DNA of 64,000 bases from Chrysaora quinquecirrha (GCA_014526335.1 JACTAT010000059.1:2119596-2183595); one strand, 5' to 3'; numbered from the stretch's first letter, positions 10,180 through 21,354 are shown. Program-made: numbers and translations. The notes: generated from the sequence alone by a model not told the origin.

Positions 10180-13100
10180 ATGGATTGGAAATTGTGCATC
10201 ATTTGCCAAGCCTATAAAGCTGGAGAAACTCTGCAGTGTCCTGCAATTTCGAAAAGGAAGGATGTTGGTGCAAGCTATTCATCGTTTGCTAGCAACCTTG
10301 AAGAATTTAGAATCATCGGATCAGTTCCTGGAAATCTGAATTTAGAGCATCTAGATGATGGACAGGGTGTAGAGAAAACTCTTGTGGAAAGGCAGGCCAC
10401 ATGGTATAAAACATGCAGAAATGCTTTTAGCAGTGCAAAGCTGGAACGTGCAAAAAAAAGAAAGCATGAAAGTGACCAGGATGGTGAAAGCAACATCTTT
10501 GTCGCAACTGAATACACGACTAGCCCAATCAAAGCCAGACGCTCCAGCATTCCTATCAATCCATCCACCAACCACTGTATCTTTTGTGATTCAAGTGACA
10601 GTCCTGAGCATCTTCATGCTGCTTCTACTCTCGAGATCGACAAGAAAGTAAGGGAATGTGCGTCTCTTGTTCATGACAACAACCTCAGCATCTGGAGACA
10701 TGATAGCCATAGAGGTGAAGTACCACACCAAATGTTTAGTTGGTTTGTACAACAAGGCAAGAAAAGTGAAATGCAGTGATGCAAATGCAGACTCAGTTAC
10801 TGTTTCTTCTATAGACACAGAGGAACTGGCTTTCACAGAACTTCTAGCTTTGATCGATGAAAGTATTCAGATTGAAAATTTCACTGTGTTGAAATTGTCA
10901 GATCTTGCAAAATTCTATTCTTCAAGACTGAGTGAAATGCACAGAGAGGCACCGAAAGTTAATACAACAAGATTGAAAGCACGAATACTGGCATCATTCC
11001 CAGACCTTACTGCACACACTCAAGGATGGGAGGTTCTTTTTGTTCTTGGTAATGAAATAGGTGGTGTTTTACTAGACGCCAAGAATAGAGATTCTGAGGC
11101 ATTCTACTTGGCCAAAGCTGCAATGATCGTGAGAAGGGAAATTCTTCAAATAGAAAACTGCTTTAATAGAACATTCTTAGATGATTGCCAGGCAAATTCA
11201 GTTCCCGCCTCACTTGTAACTTTATTGAACATGATAATGAGAGGCCCTACAACCAAACGGGATACAACAGAGAGCCAAGCATGCCTTACTGTCGCTCAGT
11301 TGATAGTTTGCAATAGCATATCTCGATTTAGAAACGTATCCAGTGATCAGAGAAGTAGCCACACACATCATGTGAGAAACAGAGAGTGCCCTTTACCTAT
11401 ATACACGGCAGTGAAGATATATGGCACAACAAGAGAAATATCACTTATTGACACCTTCTACAAGCTTGGGCTGTGTGTATGATACGACAGGCTACTGTCG
11501 ATCTCGACTGATATAACTAACACTGTCATTGATAGGTATGAAGAGGATGGAATAGTATGCCCTTCCAAATTACGCAATGGGGTGTTTACAATTGCAGTGG
11601 TCGATAACATTGATCACAACCCAAGCGCAACCAGTTCCCAGGGTTCTTTTCATGGTACAGCCATCTCCTTGGTCTAGCACGTAACAACAGAAAATTCAGG
11701 GGTAGAGAGACCTACTGATGTCTTTGACCCGAATAGATGCTCGACTTCCAAAAAAATCACCCGATTGCCAACCTATTACACTGATGTTCCACCTTTCACT
11801 CTTCCCTCTACAAATATTGTTGTCTCTGATAGTAGCAATCAGCTGGGGTTTGAGGCAGATCAAAATGCATCCTCTCAAGTGAATTACGAAGATGACTGGC
11901 TTGAAAGTACCAGACAGGCCCTGACAAAAGAAGAGCTAGGGAACGAAGAAGCAGTGTCATGGGCTGCATACCATGCTTCAAGATCATCAATATCATTTCA
12001 CCAGCCAGCTATTATATCATTGCTTCCAATATTCACAGAGAATGCACACTCGCTTGCTATGATTGCGCATTCAATCAATGTCACCAGCAAGGCCATATTG
12101 CACTTGAATCCATCGCAAATACCTGTTATCGCAGCTGATCAACCTTTGTTTGCCCTGGCAAAACAAATTCAATGGATGGCTAGCGGTACATATGACGAGG
12201 ATCATCTTCTTGTCATGATGGGTGGATTGCACATCGAAATGGCTGCTTTTAAGGCTCTCGGGAAGTGATTGAATGGCAGTGGATGTGTAGAAGCACTTAT
12301 CATTGCATCAGTGGCATCATCAGGAGTAGCAGATTCATTTATTTCAGCAAGTCGTATAGCAAGAACAAGAAGAGCCCATCAAATAACAGCAGCAGCTCTT
12401 CATACTCTAATGAAGAAAGCATATGTTGAATATAGTAAATCAGATGAAAACAATGGCGTTGTGGAACCGTTTAGTGACTGGAAAGACGAGAGGATGAAGA
12501 AGTGTCCCCAATTTCTCTACTGGCTACTGGACCACCCTACTGGAGTTTGAGTTTCTTTGCCTCAAGCTTGTAAAAGCATTCAGAGAGTCAAACTTTTCTT
12601 TATATATGCAAGCTATTCGTGATTTACTTCCTTGGATGTTTGCTCTTGACTGCTATAACTATTGGAGATGGCTTCCTGTGCATTATCGAGACATGAGTGA
12701 GTTGCATTCAAAGCATCCAGATTTGTTTACGGAGTTTCAAAATGGTTCTTTTGTAGCTCACAAGACAAACAGACTATTTTCAGCTATTGCGTTAGATCAA
12801 GCCCACGAGCAGGTCAATGCCATCATAAAAGGAGAAGGAGGTGCTATAGGGTTGACAGAATATCCTGCAGCCCTCAGGAGATGGATGGTAGGTGGTCCAG
12901 AGCTGGCAAGGATGGTAAAAGAATGTGAAAATGTCACATTGGAACAAGAGAGCCAAAAGCACCACGAAAAAAACCGGCCATTCAAGCAGCCTTTGCAAAA
13001 GATGTGTCGAAATTAGTTGCTTCGATTGATGAAATTGGTAATCCATTCACGGAAGATGGGGAAAACCTTACAACTCTCAATAGGAAAGACATCATGAGTG

Positions 13101-14804
13101 AAGATGTTGTGTTCACAGTGAGAAACGGAAAAAATCTCGGAGAGATGCAATGCAAACAATTTTGTAAGGAGCGACTCCAGGAAAAAACAAAGCCTTTAAC
13201 AGATGCCATTACAAAAATAATCTTTCTACATTCAATATCAAAGAAAAAAAGGTTCCTTCAAAAAACAAAACAAAAGTAACAGTGTTAAAGGAAGATTGTG
13301 CCCTCTTTTCAAGACTTTACCTTACATGTCAAAATCGTGATGGAAACCTTGAAGATTTCTTCAGGTTTGAAAACCAACCGTGGCCTCTTCGCTATCTAAA
13401 ATGGGACAACTGCGAGGAGGCTCGAAAGCAGATCTTGTAGGCTGCTTGACGGGTTCTCTTTGTGAAACAGAAGGCCATCCAGTTGTAGATGCTGCTATAT
13501 TAGACGGAGCAGTGATAGTGCAGATGTTGCAACCCAAAGCTGTAACCACATTTGAAGAGTACTTTGACCATATATTTGCTCCTTGCATACTGAGACAGTT
13601 GCAAGATGTGAAGAGGCTCGATATTGTTTGGGATATTTATAGAGACGACTCTTTGAAGAAAACAACCAGAGAAAAGCGAGGGTCAGGTCAGAGGAGAAAA
13701 GTCACGCCGTCTACCCTTATTCCGTCTGACTGGAAAGGTTTCTTGAGAGTCAATGACAACAAAGATGAACTCTTCAAACTCTTAGCAACCAAAGTGAGTA
13801 CTATTTGTTACGGTCTTTCTTTCGTAAATTTTCATTATGAATTACAGAATGAATATTCCTGGAAAACGTATAAAGTCACTTTTTTAATTTTTGTTTTGTA
13901 AGCGGTTTCTCTAAAGCTGTCGGCAGGGAAAACTATTTTTGCAACATATGGAGAAAATGTTTTGTCATCCGAAGAAATGCCAGATATGAGTGCTCTTTCA
14001 CCGTGTACTCATGAAGAAGCGGACACGCGCATGATTATTCACGCATTCGATGCCAGTCTGCATGGTCATCGAAGAATAGAGATTCGAAGTAACGACACTG
14101 ATGTTGTTGTACTAGCTGTTGCATTTGCTCCAGTTATGTCAATGGATGAGTTATGGATCTCATACGGCCCTTCTAAGCAAGTTCGGAATCTTCCAGCTCA
14201 TTCGATTGCCACATCCATTGGTTTGAAAATAGCCCGGGTACTACCACTGTTTCATGCATTAACTGGGTGCAACACGGTTTCATTTTATTGCGACAGAGGA
14301 AAGAAGACAGCATGTCATGTTTGGAAGGTATTTCCCGAGCTAACTATCGCCCTTGAAAAATTGATGATGCTGCCAGATAATGTTGATGATGCATGCTTGG
14401 GTGTCATTGAGAGGTTTACAATTCTTTTATACCATAGAACATGCAGTTTAAACAAAGTTAACGAAGTGAGACAAATCCTTTTTTCAAGCAAAGCAAGATC
14501 ACTTGAAAACATTCCTCCAACGCAGACATCATTATTGCAACAAATCAAGAGGGCTATCTTTCAAGGAGCTTATGCATGGGGTCAGACCCTGTTAAAGCAG
14601 CCTACCTTGCCAAGTCCTTCCCTGTGGGGATGGAAACTCGAAAATAGCTACTGGGTGCCTTATTGGACTTCGTTACCGTAAGCCAAGGACTCTTGCTATG
14701 AACTGATCCGATGTGGCTGTAAAGCTGGTTGTCGGGGACGCTGCAAATGCCTCAAAGCTAATCTTGCTTGCACTGGATTGTGCAAATGTGGAGGAAACTG
14801 CTAA
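10180..14804 (+). pseudogene. HEEADTR-family protein: Cys/His N-terminus, possible RNase-H-like core, FEN/XPG-like nuclease, Cys-rich tail
   Basis: The product would be about 1,500 residues. N-terminal Cys/His region: CIICQAYKAGETLQCPA (10195), HCIFCDSSDSPEHLH (10573), VKYHTKCLVGLYN (10717). Middle: VDNIDHNPS and SFHGT (about 11600-11660), ADQPLFALAKQIQW (12132), GGLHIEM, YWRWLPVHYRDM (12660), DQAHEQVNA (12796), EYPAALRRWM. C-terminal nuclease part: ILDGAVIV, then VWDIYRDDSLK and REKRG (13625-13685), THEEADTRMIIHA (14007), SNDTDVVVLA (14088), ALTGCNTVSF (14257). These mirror XPG N and I regions and the LxGxDY loop of FEN-type nucleases. The tail (14716-14801) has ten Cys in 30 residues. Four in-frame stops (11480, 11675, 12266, 14679) and about five frameshifts make it a pseudogene. 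A 123-bp intron at 13794-13916 keeps phase. The nuclease assignment is motif-based. Confidence 0.8.
13794..13916 (+). other. In-phase GT-AG intron in the nuclease gene
   Basis: The donor reads AAA|GTGAGTA and the acceptor CTAAAG|CTG. The length is 123 bp (41 codons). Removal joins LATK to LSAGKTIFATYG in frame 3 and removes a TAA at 13899. This is the one clear intron in an otherwise intronless gene. Confidence 0.65.
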
Positions 14805-15270
14805 TCTTGGTGGAACATATTATAAAAACAATATAAAGTTTAGTTCATTTTCATTTTTTTTTATTTCCAAAGAATATTTTTGCTATTATATTTTGACTTT
14901 TCACAGCCTCGTTTTCGCGATAGAACTATTAGCGCATGCGCAGATCACCATTTGATCTTGTATAAGATTGAACATCAAAATATAACCGTATTTATTTGTT
15001 TTGACTATATATCTATGCTCTCGCGTCAGATATGAGACAATTAAGACAGAGCCTCGGTTTCATTTGACCAGCTTCTGATCATGCGTAGTTATCCACTCTA
15101 AGACTAAGTACCGCTTGGATCCATATCATAAATCATTTTGTACATGTTAGTTAGTATTCCTGCAAAGTTTCATGCTTTTATCAGTAAAATGAACAATTCA
15201 GGACGTTAGCAACTATACAATATATGATGTTCTATGATTCAAGCATGATATTTCTGACCTGGCAGTTGTG
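14610..15270. repeat. Right inverted arm of the 7-kb element
   Basis: This is the partner of 8790-9475. It starts inside the last coding exon, runs through the stop at 14802-14804 and covers the 3' untranslated part. The segment 14904-15210 holds the best-conserved part of the arm. Confidence 0.8.
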
Positions 15271-15388
15271 TGAAAGCATGGGAAACAAAAAAAATTCGCC
15301 AAGGAAAGAGCAACAGCCAAGCCACGCCCATTTTGTCGGCAAAATACCGAGCTATACCCCCAGTCATTGAGTCCTTGCGACGGCCCTG

Positions 15389-15396
15389 TTTAATTG
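15389..15396. repeat. Right 8-bp target-site duplication
   Basis: TTTAATTG follows GGCCCTG directly and pairs with ATTAATTG at 8334-8341. Confidence 0.7.
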
Positions 15397-15655
15397 AAGT
15401 ACTGTATTAGCTTGACTAGGATTTATTTGTGTTTTCTGCTAATTTTGTAAACTAATCCTCCTGTAGCTTTATACATTTTGTTGTTGCTGTTATTGTAAAA
15501 ATATTTTCTTTTTACCTTATGATTTTAATAATTGTCACTCCTAATAATGTTTAAACAAACGTTAAGAGTGATGAACGTATTTTAAATTTTGATTTTACAT
15601 ACCCTAGCTGAGGGTATGTTTTTAATAATTTTTTTTTGATGATGATGATTATGAT
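15397..15655 (+). mobile_element. 3' remainder of the LINE split by the 7-kb element
   Basis: This stretch continues the LINE from 8333. It has no long ORF. It ends in a T-run followed by GATGATGATGATTATGATGATGA, the short-repeat tail common at the 3' ends of L2/CR1-like LINEs. Confidence 0.6.
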
Positions 15656-15673
15656 GATGAATGTATTTAATCA

Positions 15674-15824
15674 GATGACCTGTCAATCAAAATCGCATGA
15701 CCTGTCAATCAAGACCCCATGACCTGTCAAACAAAACACCTGACCTATTAATCAAAATCACGCAACCTGTCCATAAAAACCACGTGACCTGTCAATCAAA
15801 TTACGTGACCTGTCAATCAAAATT
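15674..15824 (+). repeat. Minisatellite, ~7 units of 21-23 bp
   Basis: The unit is close to TGACCTGTCAATCAAAATCA. Spacers vary by 1-2 bases and units diverge by a few substitutions. Units follow directly without unique spacers, so this is not a CRISPR array. Confidence 0.8.
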
Positions 15825-15825
15825 C

Positions 15826-16484
15826 TTTTCCATATAGTATGGTTTTCAATAAAATCTCTTTTTAATGTTTCATAATATATTTAAAGAGATTTTCTTTGTA
15901 AAGGTTATGTCTGTAACCCAAAGATTCTATACCATCACTTGAAATAAATCGTTTATAATCTTAGAATGACAGTGATAGTTTGTTAATTTACAAAAAGAAT
16001 AAATTCGGTATTTTGCTTAAAACCTAATACAGCAGGTGCAAATGTTGCTTTGCGCAATATTTCACAATACTGTTATTTAATTTTTAGTTTAGTTCGTAGA
16101 TGATCATACAATAAAAATACAAACTTTTTTCACGTGATATGATAAACAATCATATTTACATTCGTTGATTCTATAGTTTGATATGCAAAGTCAATTTTGT
16201 TTTTGAAAGAAATATTTCTCATCAGCTTCACAAATCAATGCTTGGAGATCTTAGAAGCGAAAAGAGTGGTTCACATCCAGGTTGCTATAGCGTCAAAAAG
16301 ACATCATCATCATCACCTGTTGCATTTTCATAATCTGCATCAGTTTCTGTCTAACGCATGATTAGGAACTTTCTGTTATCAATCGCATAGTAAAAAGCTT
16401 CTAGAAAACTCATACTATCTTCTTCTTTTGCCTTTCTCATGGTTTCCATGACGGCTTTGAAACTCTATCGCGTTTGAAACTTTT
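15826..16484. other. No gene recognised
   Basis: AT-rich DNA with no convincing ORF, RNA or repeat structure. Confidence 0.4.
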
Positions 16485-16706
16485 TCAATATATAAAATTC
16501 CTCTTGAAAACTTTTATAATATCTTCATCGTAATCACCTTCAGCAAGCATAACAGGCCAGACATTTTGCAGTGGGATTTCATCATCTTCATCATCCTCCT
16601 CCTTCTCGTCCTCCTCCTCATCGTCATCATCATCATCATCATCATCGTCATTATCTTCAAAATGATAGTCGTCATCAATGTCAGAATCATCCTCGTCTTC
16701 ACTCAC
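16485..16706 (-). CDS. Short highly acidic ORF encoded by a CAT/ATC-rich tract
   Basis: The 73-codon frame starts MSEDEDDSDIDDDYHF and contains a run of ten Asp followed by Glu/Asp/Lys. It ends in a less biased tail, VWPVMLAEGDYDEDIIKVF. The Asp run is written by (ATC)n on the plus strand and could be a microsatellite read as protein. The non-repetitive tail with balanced composition hints at a real exon, or the end of a decayed gene. I recognise no family. Confidence 0.25.
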   Translation of the reverse strand: MSEDEDDSDIDDDYHFEDNDDDDDDDDDDEEEDEKEEDDEDDEIPLQNVWPVMLAEGDYDEDIIKVFKRNFIY

Positions 16707-16919
16707 TATTTCTCTGTCCAGATCTAATTAATCCTTCACAGATTTCTAATCTTTGTAACAAATTTTAAGTTTATTCTTCAGATGCCGATTTAAATTACTC
16801 CTGTTTAATAAACTGTTGTCAGAAAGTCCACATTCAAAAGCCATGTCTCAAAGAACTCTTCCTTATAGCTTACCTTTCCTCTTAAAAAGGCGATGAGCAG
16901 CTACTCAAAATTTAAAATG

Positions 16920-17671
16920 TACTGCTATTTTCACGCAATTCGATGAATGACTATAGTCTGGTTATTCCAGACTATAGTCCGGACTATATAACCCTTACGT
17001 TGTCCCAACCTACAATCTTGGACAAAATATTTTGAACAAGGCCTTTTCCCAAGGTATACAGCCTATTCCATTGGTTTTCTACTTCCAAAACTGTTATTGT
17101 TCCACCTTTTACCCCCAAAACAATGTTGGTAGCGGAACAAGACAACTTTTACTCGAAACAACATTGTAACGGGGGAGAATTGGGAATTCATAGATAATAG
17201 CAAAACTATTTAGGCTGTTCCCATATATTTTCTCTAAGATTGTAGTCTCTACCTAGTCCTCACTTATTCTTTGTCTTTTTACACGCATTTTGATTAATGA
17301 CTATAGTCCTTGCTTAGTCTCGACTATAGTCCTCACTTAGTCCCTGCCTGCAATCGTGGACAAATATTTTCCAAAAAGTTTAAATTAGCAATTTTCTTGA
17401 AAAAGAAATAGAAAAATCAACTCTACATCCCCCCTCTTTCCCTAAAAACAATGTTGAATTATAGCTATATGCTTTGCCTTGTTTTTCTTCAACACTGTTC
17501 ATATAGGGATGGGGAAGAGGTCAGAACAAGATGTTTTCGAAAATAAAACTTTTGCAAAAATATTTTGCCCAAGATTGTAGTATCTATTTTGTCCTCACAT
17601 AGTATTTGCCTTTCTACATGCAATTCGATGAATGACTATAGTCTTTGCTTAGTCTGGACTATAGTCCTTAG
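16920..17671. repeat. Dispersed GACTATAGTC palindrome region, left copy
   Basis: The 10-bp palindrome GACTATAGTC occurs at least six times here, often twice within 40 bp so that a hairpin can form (for example 16949-16985). Between hits, segments resembling CTTAGTCTGGACTATAGTCC and CAATTCGATGAATGACTATAG recur. An inverted relative lies at 24710-24975. Confidence 0.7.
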
Positions 17672-18421
17672 CAGGCATGGATCCAGAGGACAACAGTGAC
17701 AGGTTCATCGGGGTCGGGGGCAGAGCCCCCGAAATTTTTTGGAAATTCTTCGCGGAAAAAGCCGTTTTTCTTTATTGGGAACGCTCTTTTTACTTATGTG
17801 AAACGCCCTTTTGATTTCTTGGAGACGCCCCTCTCCTTGACTCGCGAATGCATTTGCACCAATTCAAACCATCATGTCTTCGTAAACTAATTTTTTCTTC
17901 CACATATTCTCGACTAATTAAACTCTCTACTCCAAACTTAGATTCAAAAGACTAATTCACTATTTTTTCCTTATCAATTTCTAACTGATTTTTGAAAAAG
18001 CCATTCTAAATCTGTATTTGTTTTATCATTTGATGAAATCAGAAGCTCGTGAAAGTGTTTTCAGTCTTGTTGTACAGATACACTCGTTTAGTACTGAAAA
18101 GAAGCAGAACAACTACAATTAAAACGAGACAAAGAGCTTATACAAAACAAACAGCAACATTCAATCTTTGATCTGAAGAATGTTTTAAGAAAATTTTAAA
18201 TCGTCAATTTTCAGAAAACGCAAGCAACAAGTAGACTAAATTTGAGATTTTGGAATTGCGAGAATTTCGAACGCAGAGGTGAACCTATTACACAATTACA
18301 AAGGATTTAGAAAATTAAAGATATCTTTCTGAAAGATTTCAATTAACAATTTTTTGAAATTGCCCTAAAATAGTCTGACAGGTTCTAGCGAACCGTTTGA
18401 ACCGGTCTGGATCCGCGCCTG
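17672..18421. mobile_element. 750-bp non-autonomous hAT-like element
   Basis: Left end CAGGCATGGATCCAG and right end (reverse complement) CAGGCGCGGATCCAG agree at 13 of 15 positions. Both flanks contain CTTA, but I cannot fix an exact 8-bp duplication. Near the left end a hairpin reads GGGGGCAGAGCCCCC, and GACAGGTTC occurs near both ends in the same orientation. There is no transposase ORF. It inserted into the GACTATAGTC repeat. Confidence 0.7.
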
Positions 18422-18613
18422 CTTACTTAGTCCTAACTCATTCCCAACCAACCTAGTCTCTACCCAATCCATGCTTTGTCTATGCCTAATCCTAAATTAT
18501 ATCAAAGTGGCACTCAATTCAGTTCTATTTTGTCTTTTTAAGATAAGTCTTTTTAAATATATTTTCTATGGAGCAGTGCGAAACACCTGCGTAGCGGCAT
18601 TAAATGCTTCAAC

Positions 18614-18626
18614 AAACTGGAAAACT
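18614..18626 (+). repeat. Left 13-bp direct repeat flanking the Penelope pair
   Basis: AAACTGGAAAACT is identical to 23667-23679, and the two copies sit just outside the inverted Penelope arms. It is the likely target-site duplication. Confidence 0.75.
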
Positions 18627-18869
18627 ATATAAGAATACAAAAGAGCGGATGCACAAAAAGAAACCAAAAACTTTGATCTTAATACTTTGAAACTTGTAAA
18701 AACTAATACTAAAACTAAACTTATAGCACACTTAGGCCTTTCAGATTTACATCCTCATCAGAGTGTGTCTAACATAAACTACTAAAAACTTTAAAATACA
18801 AACAGGTTAAAACAACAAATGACTAATCGATAAATACATAGTTCCTCTTTCAGTATGGTATGCACGTCA

Positions 18870-21354
18870 TCAATTTAGAACGGCATGTCCGGTTTTTATC
18901 AAATGCTCTTCGTACTGTAATAAGAGCTTCGAGTCTGTTAATTTCATGAAAACGTTAATTTTGAAATACGGTTCCTTCAGATTTTTATTTAGAGTACCAC
19001 ACTGATTTACATGTTGGGGGAAAACACAGAAAGAAGTTCCTGTTCTTGACTCCGATATATGATTGTTCATGCGTTGACGTAAATTAGTTGTTTGCCCAAT
19101 GTATGTTATTTTGTTGTTGCAACAGTTGCAGGTTAAAAAATACACAATATTTTTGCTTTCACAAGTTACATGACTTTTAAATTCCATGTGGTTCCATTTG
19201 AAGTTTCAAAATGTTTCCAGGTTGTAGGTATAGAGAACACAGTTTGCATCTTTTCGATTACAGAGAGAAATACCAGGGTTAGAGTTTCATTTGCTGTGGG
19301 GTTTGAGACGAATCTGGCTTTTGTTAGTATTGATGTTATGTTGGGTGGTTGCTTGAAAGATAGAATTGGTTTTGAGTTTGCAAATTTTCTTTTGTATCTT
19401 GATCTTTAATATTTTTAGAATTCTTGTTATAATTTTGTTGATCTGAGAAAGCTGTAATTGTGGATTATATGTAGTAATTAAAGGAATGACATCAAGTTGT
19501 TTTTTCTCTGGGGCTGGTCCTTGTAGTTTGGCACGATGGAATGCTTGCTTTATTAGGTTTATAGGATAGTTACAATCAATTAGCCAATTTCTAAGTTCAT
19601 CTAAGCGTTGTTCAACTAGATCATCATCAGAAACAAAAACAACGATTCTTTTAGCCAAATTATAAGGGATAGTATTCTTTACATGTGATGGGTGGGCGCT
19701 CTTGAAATCCAAATATTTATGAGGGTTTGTCGGTTTGTAATAAATGTCAGTGCTGATTTGTTTATTATCATGAAGAATAATCTTGATGTCCAAAAAGTTT
19801 ATTGATTCAGAATTATCTGTAGTCTTTGTACCTCTTTGCATTGTAAATTGTATCGAAGGATTAGACTCATTTAGGGCGTGTCTGAATCTTTCTGGGTCGA
19901 TTTCTTTCGGCAAGGCAATAAAGCCATCGTCCATATAGCGAAAATAGTTTGATTCTATATATTTACAAATTTCTGATGAAAAATATTTTGGTAGAATTTC
20001 AGGGAATAACTTTGTTTCTTCTAAGAATCCAACGGTACTGCATGCGTAATATGGAGCAAATTTTGTTCCCATTGCAGTGCCTTTTACTTGTTTGTATAAT
20101 ATTTCGTCGAACATGAAATTATTATTTTCCAAAATAAACTTAACAGATTCCAAAATGAATGATTTTGAAAAGCGACCAAGTGTAAGGTCTCTTCTTTTGT
20201 CAATCCAAAATTCAATTGCTTGAAGTCCGAGTTGGTGAGGAATTGTAGTATACAAGCTAGTAACATCATAGGAATATAGACCAGAGGGCGTATCAAAATT
20301 TCTCGGTAGCTTTTGAAGAAAATGCCAGTCATCTTTAATATATGTTTTCAGATCAGGTACAATCGGTTTTAATATCGTGTCTAAAAATTCGCTTAGTCTC
20401 TGGGTTGGCGATACTGGTCCAGCAATAATTGGTCTTCCTTTTAAATCTTCTGGGGGTGACATTTGAACATAATCAGTATTGGAAGTGGCCATAAAATCCA
20501 GTAATTCTTTTGACTTATGGATCTTAGGTAAGACATAAAAGTTACTAGATTTCCACTCGAAGTTAGTAATGAAATCACATTCTTTTTTGGTAAGCGATGA
20601 TTCATTGTTTACTACAAGTTTTTTCAAATTGTTCATTACTTTTTTATCTTCATTTGGTTGCACTTTTTGATATGTATCTGTTTTGAGATGGCCATTTAAG
20701 ACTAAAGTATCACGATAATATGATTTGTTCATAATAACAAAGTTACCACTTTTATCTGCTTTTTTATCACAATGTCTTGATTCGTAGAAATTTCTGTAAG
20801 TGCATTTCGTTCATCTGCTGTTAAATTATCACAAGTGTTTAATTTATTTGGCTCTAGTAATTCAATCAAATTGCATATATTATTTAATTCCTGGTTTTGA
20901 GAGTAGATTTGTCTGTTTGATTTATTTCTTTTAATTGATTCGTCGTTATCGTCTTTATCCCAGAAAACTTCTCGTATCTTTATTTTCCTTGTAAAGTCTT
21001 TGATATCACTTTTGAAATTAGTTTTTTGGCTTTGAGTAACTGGTGTGAACTTTGGTCCTTTAGTTAGTAGGGAAATGTGTTGCTTAGCCAGGGGGAGGGA
21101 GGAAAGGTTGATGAGCTTAGAGGATACAGATGTGGTGGTTGAGGAAGTTGATGGCGATTGTAGTTTTTTGAATGTTGAGACTGATGATTGGGATTGTTGA
21201 AACTTGAATGAAAGGATGAAGTTGGATTTCTTGGACGTGTAGAGGTAAAACGTTGTTGGCTAGCTGGTGTTTGGCTTTGAGCTGGGTTGCGTGCTTCATT
21301 TTTTTTGCTGTTGTTGTTGTTGTTGCTGTTGCTGCTAGACAAATCTACACTCAA
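18870..21354 (-). pseudogene. Penelope-like RT/GIY-YIG protein, left copy, frameshifted
   Basis: From the 5' side: a Ser/Asn/Gln-rich leader (21354-21064), then SLPLAKQHISLLTKGPKF (about 21090-21040), a typical Penelope N-terminal motif. The RT core is at 20732-19287 with YDVTSLYTTIP, GTAMGTKFAPYYA and RYMDDGF. A one-base deletion near 19409 (five A instead of six) throws the frame after ITRILK and yields a 481-residue truncated product. The GIY-YIG part (NIVYFLTC...ITYIGQT) remains at 19187-18870 in another frame. A second shift near 21085 separates the leader from the N-terminal motif. This copy preserves more 5' sequence than its inverted partner. Confidence 0.85.

Larger units (their letters stand above)
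8342..15388 (+). mobile_element. 7,047-bp DNA element with FEN/XPG-like nuclease gene
   Basis: The ends are CAGGGCCATAGC and, in reverse complement, CAGGGCCGTCGC. An 8-bp duplication with one mismatch flanks the element. The LINE that it split continues on the right with a 3' tail of GATGAT repeats. Inside are imperfect inverted arms (8790-9475 against 14610-15270), a tRNA-like segment and one long broken gene. The ends look hAT-like, yet I see no hAT transposase or hAT C-terminal dimerisation region. It may be an autonomous element of another superfamily, or a non-autonomous hAT that carries the nuclease gene. Confidence 0.75.

Noticed and set aside
8342..15388. Autonomous hAT element
   Set aside because: Ends and duplication fit, but no hAT transposase motifs (for example the C-terminal dimerisation region) are seen in any frame.
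15674..15824. CRISPR-like spacing of GACCTGTCAATCAA
   Set aside because: Units follow directly, the 'spacers' are 3-8 bases, and the genome is eukaryotic. It is a minisatellite.
21253..21337. Hydrophobic N-terminus (CFIFFAVVVVVAVAA) of the long Penelope frame as a signal or membrane segment
   Set aside because: It is antisense of the Ser/Asn-rich leader of the left copy, so the hydrophobicity is an accident of the junction.
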